From Hedera helix (Eukaryota > Streptophyta > Magnoliopsida > Apiales > Araliaceae), in assembly GCA_947179155.2 (NCBI GenBank), contig OX359264.1:2352001-2416000 (forward strand): a stretch of DNA of 64,000 nt, given 5' to 3'. Positions 56,896 through 64,000 of the stretch are shown here, one piece after another (position 1 is the first letter of the stretch; the number at the start of each line of letters is the position of its first letter). Both the position numbers and the translations under genes were made by a program. Below the pieces are notes generated by a model, which ran no database searches, was not told the origin of the DNA, and saw only the letters and a list, made by a program, of their open reading frames with translations.

Positions 56896-59800
56896 CTATG
56901 ATGGTGCACCAAGATATGAAGCGAGCCGCAAAATGTCACTGAATACTCCGCCAGCTGTCACTTCAGCCCCAGCCCCAGGACCTCGGACTATTAGAGGCTG
57001 CTTCTCGTACCTTTCAGTTGTGAAAGCAATGATGTTATCGGACCCTGAAAGCTGTGCGAATGGGTGTTCTTTATTGTATCTTCGCAATTCAACCACACCT
57101 TTTTGATTTATAGCATCCACCACCCCAACATACCTCAAGACCTTCAGAATATTCAAGCTCATAAAATTAATTACACAATGAAGATGAATAAAATATGAAA
57201 CAAGAAAAATTTCCGTAGTTCTTTCAGAAATAGAGTTTGAGGTTTCTAACCATCACAACTACGGATGCGACTTACATAAGGTCCCAACTCTACCGTGAAA
57301 TTAACTTTAATAGTTTGTATCATGCTCCTATTTCCCCACATTAGAATTTAGAACTAGTGGAGATTTGTGACATTCTAGGAATTTAACACCTCCATTTGTT
57401 TATGTAACATTTCGTACAAATCTATGACCAAGAATTTACATATCCACCACAAAAATCGGATTCAGAATTAGAGAAGTGCCAATATTTTGTAGTCCAAAAG
57501 TACTGTTACTTTGTCAGATCCTAAAAAAGGCATTCTTTAATTAGTTAAAACTTAAAAGATAAACCTTTCGAAGTTCATTAGATGTCCTTGTATGCTGAAC
57601 GATCTCCATTGGATGACTACCAGATTTGAGAAACAAAATATGAATGTGACCTTTTCTTTTCTTTTCAAAGGCTGAGATAAGTGGCGAAAAGGGTTTAACA
57701 AGTATTGCAGTGATATTTATTTAATTTTGGAGCTACATTCCTATCTGACAATAGTGACATATAAATACTCACTTCCCCTGCATTTTCAGCATCTTGTCGT
57801 TCCTTGGTCATTTCTGAATCAAATTGTGGTAACTGCTGAAGAAAGTCCTCAGCCGATGCAATCTTCTGAAGAGATAATAAAGAAAAAGAATAAAGCATCA
57901 AAGCATGCAATAAGATATCCATGGTATTTGTGACATAAAGGATGCAATATTTGAATTTAAGATCTCAATATCAATCCAGTTTAGCATATAGAATACCATA
58001 CTTTGAAATTTTTATTTGATTTAGCTATTTTCAAACATAATGGTACTAGAGATACATTCACTGATAAAATTCATATACTATTACTATCTCCATTTGGAGA
58101 AAGAAATCTACTAATTTGTTGACTACTCATATTTTTTTTTATAAATGAATATGAAGGTCTGTATAGCGGTTAGCCAGTGAACTATGTGAGCTGGTTAGAT
58201 GCGTGGGACAGAGGACATTTAGCTATAATGAAAGGAAATTGCTAGCTTAGGTATAACATTTTCCAAAAATAAGTTTTAGTCGTCAATAATATTTATAAAA
58301 AAACGTTAAAAACTGTCCAAGTGTGTCAAATGAAAACCTCAATAAACTTTTTTTTTTAAAATGAAAACAATGGAGCTGTAGGAATCCTTTCAGCGGAGGG
58401 AAGGAGGGAGTATTAGATAGCAACATATTCTTGTGGACTAAAATTTACCCCTTTCAATAAAATAGTAGTCATTTCCATAGAGTACTAGATCATTAGAAGC
58501 AAACAGTATTCTCACCCTTAATGGTTCTGGCACAAGGCTCTGAACAGGGATATCTGAAAGTTCCAGCTTTAATCCAGATTCTCTAGCAAGAATAATTACC
58601 TGCGATATTAGAAATTTATGTATTAGCTCATATATATTTCAATGCATTTTCATAAAGTGAAGTACCTACAAAGACAGCTGGCATTTGTTGATGGTTAGGT
58701 GTTCAAATCTAAGTACCACCAGTAATAAAATATAGTTGCAGTTGCAATGAGACAACTGCTTCTTACCAAGGGTAAAGTGAGGGCATTGGTAAGCTGACTT
58801 ACTGATGTAATAAGATTGTCTAGGGTTAGTGATTTCCCCCACAGTAGGCAACCTGAGGCGGCATACATAAGATAGAAAAACAAAGGTACATGAGACAAAA
58901 TAAACAACTGATACCTTTCTAGCCACATCTGTTCCAGATAGATCATCCCTTGGATCTGGTTCAGTGTACCCTGCCTCTTTTGCCTCACTCACCACTTTGC
59001 TGAAAGATCTTGTGCTTTTGAAGTTGTTGAAAATGTAACTAAGAGTTCCACTGCATCAACATATTACAGCGTTAGAACAAGTTCAATGTGAATTAATATG
59101 TTATCATGACTAACCTGTATAGCCTTAAATTGCATAATTGTGCAAAAGTCATTTATGGATTTCTATCAAGTCGTGAATTTATGTGTGTGGGTTTTCTTTG
59201 TTAGTAAATTCTACTGAAATATATTGTAGGACTAACCTGAAAATGCCTTCAATGCGCAATATTTTGTCCCCAGTTTCAAGAAGACCTTGTAACGTTGTTA
59301 TGATCGGGAGACCAGCTCCAACAGTAGCTTCATAAAAATAGTGTGTATAGGATCGCCGTTGGAGGGCTCTCAACTTCAAATACTGAACTTGGACGAAAAA
59401 AATTGCAGGAAGATGTTAAACAAAGATTCATCAAGTGACTAGAACTTAATTATTCTTTAGTTAGACAAAGAGCTAACTTATTGGTGAACACCACACCCCT
59501 AGTGTAACACCGGTAAGTAGTTAATCAAAGAAATGATATTTGCACAAAAGCCCATAACTTTCAGCAATAATTATCACTGCAAGGTATGCAAATAAAATTT
59601 ACCTGATCAAGAGGTCCTGAATTTGCCTTCTTATTTGGGGTAATTACATGAATTCCTCTACGCAACCAGTCAAAGTAATGGCTTGCAACATATGAATCTG
59701 CTGTACAATCTACTAAAACAGTATTTGGGATGAAATGATTCCCATGCACATGCTGAACAAATTTCTCCAGGTCAGCGTTTTCGCCTTTCTCCTTTTGGAC

Positions 59801-62800
59801 TTCTCTCCATCTACTCAAGTCGATACCACTAGAACCAAAGATGAGAATGTACAAGGGTTATTACGGTCATTGAGAGAACTCTTAAACTACCTATTCAACA
59901 TTCAATATACAAGTACCAATACAAAAAGTGAGTCATCAACTAAAAACAGTATTTCATGATCCTAGTGGTTGATTAGGACTACTTGAGAGGACAAAACATT
60001 AGGAGGAACTTCATGGGAAAGTGGTTGTGGATGATCAAGCTTTGGCTCTTGCTTTTTCACTTTTTTAGGGCGCCTTTAATTTATATACTTGTGAGCATGA
60101 GTTTTTCCACCATTTCGGGTTCTTAAAAATAAACTTATGAAAAGATTTCTGAATTTAGTGCCTAATAGACAATACATACTAAGAAAAGACGGCCAAGCAA
60201 AAAACAGAAAATTATCCAAGATAGGCAAAACTTTTTCCTTTAGATTAAATAAAAAACAATGATTATCTGTTTAGCAACTCCTTCTGAAGGAACCTAAACA
60301 AATGATCAGTTTTATCATTCTGAGTAGTTAACCAACAAAAGGTATGATACACGCTATAATAACTTCATAAACCAGGGGACCAAAGAAAAGATAAATTTCT
60401 CAATGATTTAAACAAATATTGAAAACTTTATCACCCATGTCATGTTGTATGTAATACACAAACTATTCCCATCTTCACAAACTTGGTATAAATTCCTTTT
60501 ATTTATTTTACTTATTTATGTTTGGGTGAGAATAAGGTTAAGCCTAAACCTAATTGAAAGGAACAAAATGCCATTATGTTAAACATTTTATTATATAATA
60601 TTACTATATTAGAAAAAATTAATGTTCTGTAGAAACACGCAACTTACGTTTCACTCAAAAGCATTGTCCTTGATCCAGTGATACCCATGATACGCAAATC
60701 GATGTTAGATTTGTCCTTGAGGACTGCTGCCTGCCATAGATAATTGATATAACATGTCCAGCATCAGAGAGCTATGATAGTTTACCTTCATATATCTGAG
60801 TTATGAAATTTCCCAGAATCAGTAACACTTTTTACTTGATGTTTAAAATAATGCAATTCAAAGAGTAAAACCTTATTCAACAAAGTGCTTCCTTGCTCTA
60901 ATACCACTACACAAGGTTCTAAAAGGCGCTAGGCGGGAGGCGGACGGCCGGGGGGGGGGGGGGGGGGGGGGGGGGGCTAGGCCGGATTTTTATTTTAAGT
61001 CAATTTTAATATCTTATCTTACATTTATCCAAACAAAACAATAATATAAAGGAAAACAATCTATAATAAAGATAATAAAGGCCTTTGTTTAAACTTCAAA
61101 CACATATCTATATTGCTAATGTCAAAGTTCAAACAGAAACATGCAATTGTTTAAAGTTCAAACACAAACAAATAAAAAAAATACAAACTAATAGTTCTCA
61201 TCTCCATATCCCTCTATATCTCTTTCTTAACTCTTCTTCTCCATATCCCTCCAAGATAATGTCTCCATCGGGTTCAGACTCATACTCCTCGTCTTCCTCT
61301 TCTTTCGTGTCATAATCAGACAAAAAAATTTCTTCATGGAATTCTCTTGCTCTAATATTTCTAAATAAACAATTGCAGTCATAAATTTTTCGCTTAGGCT
61401 CCACCTAATTTCTCCGTCTTGCCTGCCCAATCCCGTATAATATCCTGGAGGGATTTTTTTCCTCCTTGGGCATAGGCGAGGCGCTAGGCAACCTAGGCGT
61501 GGCGCCAAGGGGGGGCCTAGCGCCTAGGAAGGGATTAATCGGACCTAGGCGGGGATTTTTAGAACACTGCCACTACAAGAGTATCCATTTCAACCCTTTC
61601 ACTCCCCCCCCCCCCCCCCCCCCCCCCTCCTTTCCTTCCCAAAAAGGAAAAAAAACAAAGCAAAACCTTTAAATGTCTGACAAAAACACTAGAAGTAAGG
61701 AGCTAGGGGTCAGCAGTTGTTTATGTCCCGCAACTGCCTGGTTCATTCCTTTTTACAAGCATTCGGGAGAACTAGTAGTCCATTCAGCCTATAAGAAGTG
61801 GAAAAAAATAAAATACTCAAAAATAAGCAGCTCTCTAATATCTACAAAGATCAGAAATAGAAATCCCCTAAAGGCACCCATGCCAGATTCATTTATACAA
61901 TCTACAAAAAAAAGTCAAGAGGACTTAAGCCCCTAATGACAGTGGGAAATCACCTGTATTTAAGCCTCTAATGGCAAATAAAAGGCAGATATTTAAATAG
62001 AGGAAATAGCAAAACAAAACCACAAATATAAAAATAGTAACTCGACAACACCCAATTGCTAATGTATAGAAGAAGAACCAAAGATGTGGAATTAAGGATG
62101 TACCTGGTCCCTGAGTTGGTCAAGTAATGTGGCACCAATCAATCCAGGTCCAATTATACCCACTGCTATTGTGGTTCTTGAAAGATAAAATCTTGAGTGG
62201 ACTGCTTTTAGGGCCTTCACACAATCTTCTCGCTTGAGAACTACAGTAATATTGTACTCTGTGCAACCTTGGGCTATTGCACGGATGTTTATGTTAGCCT
62301 GCATAAGTAACTACTTGTCAACTTTGTCCTCTACAAGTTAATAGAGACAACCTTATAAAAAAAATCTTTAATACTGGGATCAGTAGTTCCTCGCGAGAGC
62401 AAAAAAGGAGGGGGGATGAAGGGGAGGTCAGATTTATCTGAAACTAACAATTATCTCCAAACACATCCTGTGTCACTATATCAACACTCAACTTCCCCAA
62501 TTGTTGTAGTATTTCAACACACTCAAAAACGTAAATTCAAATGAAACTAAAATGGAAACGATGATGGTGAATTGGTGATGATGATGGAGATGGAGATGAA
62601 ATATGGGAACTATACTAATAATCTAAAAGATATTTATAAGATCCACTAACCTTTGCAAGTGCACTGAAAAGTGTAGCACTGACTCCAGGAGTACTTGCCA
62701 TTTTCTGGCCAACTGCTGCTAAAATGCTACAGTTTGGAATGACAGCAACCTGATAAAATGCGAACGTGTCTTAAGCTGGAAATTGAAAAAAAATAAAATC

Positions 62801-64000
62801 CAAGTTGTAAATTTTTAATGACTGCCAATTATATCTTCATTCCTCCACACAACAAAAGTGATTAAAAGTTGAGGCTTCAAGATTATGAGATAATGAAAGG
62901 TAAGCTAGCAATGAAATTAGCTCAGCAAACTAGAGTGACTTGAACATGTTATTCTATATAATTTCTTGTTCAAGGTTTTATACATGTCCAGGTCATCAGG
63001 TATGCAATTGATAATCACAATACAACTGTACCTGAGAAAGACGGCCAGCATCCAAAGCTTGACGAAATCTAGACTCTAAAGCCTCGGCAACAGCTCTTAC
63101 TTCCCTCTCGGGCACAGCAAAGCAAACAGAATGCTCGCTACTAGCCTGCATTAGAACCGAATTGATTTAAAATTTACAATTTCAGGACACACATTTAGCA
63201 GATATAAAAGGACTCAGATACCTGAGATATCATGATAACATTAGCTCCCACATCTTTCACAGCACCAAAAATTGCACTAGCTGTACCAGGAACACCAGCC
63301 ATCCCAGTTCTAGAACAAATTTTGCAAGGCGAATGAGAAAAGAAAAAAGTCTATGAAATATACAGCTACAGATACAAGATAGCACACATCGATGCAATAC
63401 AAGCTCACCCCTCAACATTGACAAGGGCCAAATTATCGATAGTAGCAAACCCTTTGACATGAGATTCCAATCTCATCTCATCTTCAGTTTCATCAACAAA
63501 CTCTCTGCATATTATTGTTCCCGGTGCAGATAGGTTGAATACATTTCTTATAACAATTGGAATGTCATATCGCATCACTGGAATGATCGTACGAGGATGT
63601 AAAACATTTGCCCCAAAATATGACTGCACAGGTGGTGTGCAAATTTTATTAGCAAAAGTGTAATAGCAAACGACCACAACTTTGACAAGTATAAGAAGAT
63701 TCTTGAACTCACCATCTCCCAGGCTTCTTGATAAGATAATGTCTTTAGTACCACAGCCTCACTAACTGCAGAAAAATTGTTTAGCATCACAATTAAACTC
63801 CATTTTTAAAATTGTAGATATTTTAGAGAGTAATTCCGCCTCTAGAGCAGTTATGTTAGACTAATATACAGAAACAATGGTTAAGTATATGAAGTAATTT
63901 GGATCAATTATTACTATGAAAGGGGATAGTTATGTAATTAAAGAATGAATAAGAAAACAAATAAGGGGTCAGCACAAACCTTTCCTAGGGTCTGCACTAT
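56896..64000 (-). CDS. Bifunctional aspartokinase/homoserine dehydrogenase, last 14 exons (5' part outside window)
   Basis: Plastid enzyme: aspartokinase makes aspartyl-phosphate, and homoserine dehydrogenase reduces aspartate-semialdehyde to homoserine (Thr/Met/Ile branch). Exons, minus strand: 63980-64000 (partial), 63713-63765, 63409-63623, 63222-63309, 63032-63145, 62651-62749, 62104-62298, 60648-60730, 59603-59828, 59237-59382, 58915-59050, 58516-58599, 57773-57865, 56896-57141; phases all agree. The first three carry the end of the kinase (EAWEMSYFGANVLHPRT). 63.5-62.2 kb encode the ACT regulatory repeats that bind threonine (VKGFATIDNLALVNVEGTGM, VAVIPNCSILAAVGQKM). Then the HSDH NAD(P) fold has VGIIGPGLIGATLL, and the catalytic part has CTADSYV, TPNKKANSG, YYEATVGAGLPII-type FYEATVGAGLPII and GTLSYIFN. 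The protein ends RLASYLGAP S with stop TAG at 56896-56898. No defect was seen in the part present. Confidence 0.96.
60912..61569. mobile_element. Non-autonomous hAT-like element, 658 bp, in an AK-HSDH intron
   Basis: Ends CAAGGTTCTAAAAGGCGC and, inverted, TTTTTAGAACACTG, giving an imperfect TIR of about 13 bp. 8-bp TSD CCACTACA at 60904-60911 and 61570-61577. Subterminal regions are GC-rich repeats of GGCGCTAGGC/GCCTAGGCG, while the middle is AT-rich. The left subterminal region holds 27 consecutive G (60950-60976). A short acidic open frame (61198-61404, minus) is present but not recognised, and there is no transposase. Confidence 0.8.
60950..60976. repeat. Homopolymer of 27 G inside the hAT-like element
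   Basis: Uninterrupted G-run next to GGCGGACGGCC in the subterminal repeat region of the element. Confidence 0.85.
61604..61627. repeat. Homopolymer of 24 C
   Basis: Uninterrupted C-run in the AK-HSDH intron, 35 bp beyond the hAT-like element. Confidence 0.85.

Larger units (their letters stand above)
60731..62103 (-). other. Intron of the AK-HSDH gene containing a hAT-like insertion
   Basis: 1.37-kb intron between the exons ending LLDQLRDQ (62104) and starting AAVLKDKSN (60730). About half of it is the element at 60912-61569; a run of 24 C lies at 61604-61627. Confidence 0.85.

Noticed and set aside
1..64000. CRISPR arrays, bacterial operons, prophage, organelle DNA or rRNA/tRNA genes
   Set aside because: None seen. 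The regular repeats present are LTR-internal repeats or local tandem duplications, and tRNA-like motifs are only retroelement primer sites.

Overview
The window is nuclear DNA of a flowering plant, almost certainly a dicot. It holds intron-rich genes with GT-AG junctions, plant-specific families (class II small heat-shock proteins, a GeBP/STOREKEEPER factor, an Alfin-like PHD protein, plastid-type bifunctional aspartokinase/homoserine dehydrogenase), AT-rich intergenic DNA, and plant Ty3/gypsy, Ty1/copia, hAT-like and foldback elements. An asterid is plausible but unproven. All splice sites were read by eye from GT-AG signals, reading phase and family resemblance.

Left part (1-10159): the last two recognisable coding pieces of an NSUN5-like rRNA methyltransferase, apparently without the segment that carries the catalytic Cys. 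Next come two minus-strand cytosolic class II small heat-shock genes with a decayed MATH-domain fragment between them. The first sHSP has a heat-shock element beside its TATA box. The second has G-boxes and no visible heat-shock element. Behind it lie a tandem duplication of about 630 bp, one copy split by a 517-bp foldback element, and a diverged triplication with units of about 400-450 bp.

Middle part (10160-43325): a complete, young chromovirus-type Ty3/gypsy element (10160-20880, equal 2940-bp LTRs, TSD GTTAG, one open 1548-codon gag-pol). Then an intronless GeBP-family gene (21727-22869), a long gene-poor stretch and two inverted-repeat elements. Then a Ty1/copia element (27218-43320, TSD AATAC) whose gag is split by a second, related Ty3/gypsy element (31813-41454, TSD GGAAT). 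That second element has lost gag and the reverse transcriptase core and carries an unrelated segment of about 515 bp in place of gag, yet its LTRs are nearly identical. The copia leader (41720-42890) contains a series of stem-loops sharing the loop CCGTTGGG (CCCAACGG in the element's RNA sense), which I consider the most unusual structure here.

Right part (43326-64000): repeat-rich intergenic DNA, an intronless SLC25A44-like mitochondrial carrier (46058-47065, +), a five-exon Alfin-like PHD-finger gene (55533 to 49639, -), and the last 14 exons of a bifunctional aspartokinase/homoserine dehydrogenase gene (64000 to 56896, -). One intron of each of the last two genes holds a non-autonomous hAT-like element with an 8-bp target duplication. 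Four long C or G homopolymers (23-37 nt) lie between 47.5 and 61.6 kb.

The host genes act in separate processes: protein quality control, transcription, chromatin reading, mitochondrial transport and Asp-family amino acid synthesis. They do not form a functional cluster. The strongest candidates for new biology are inside the retroelements.
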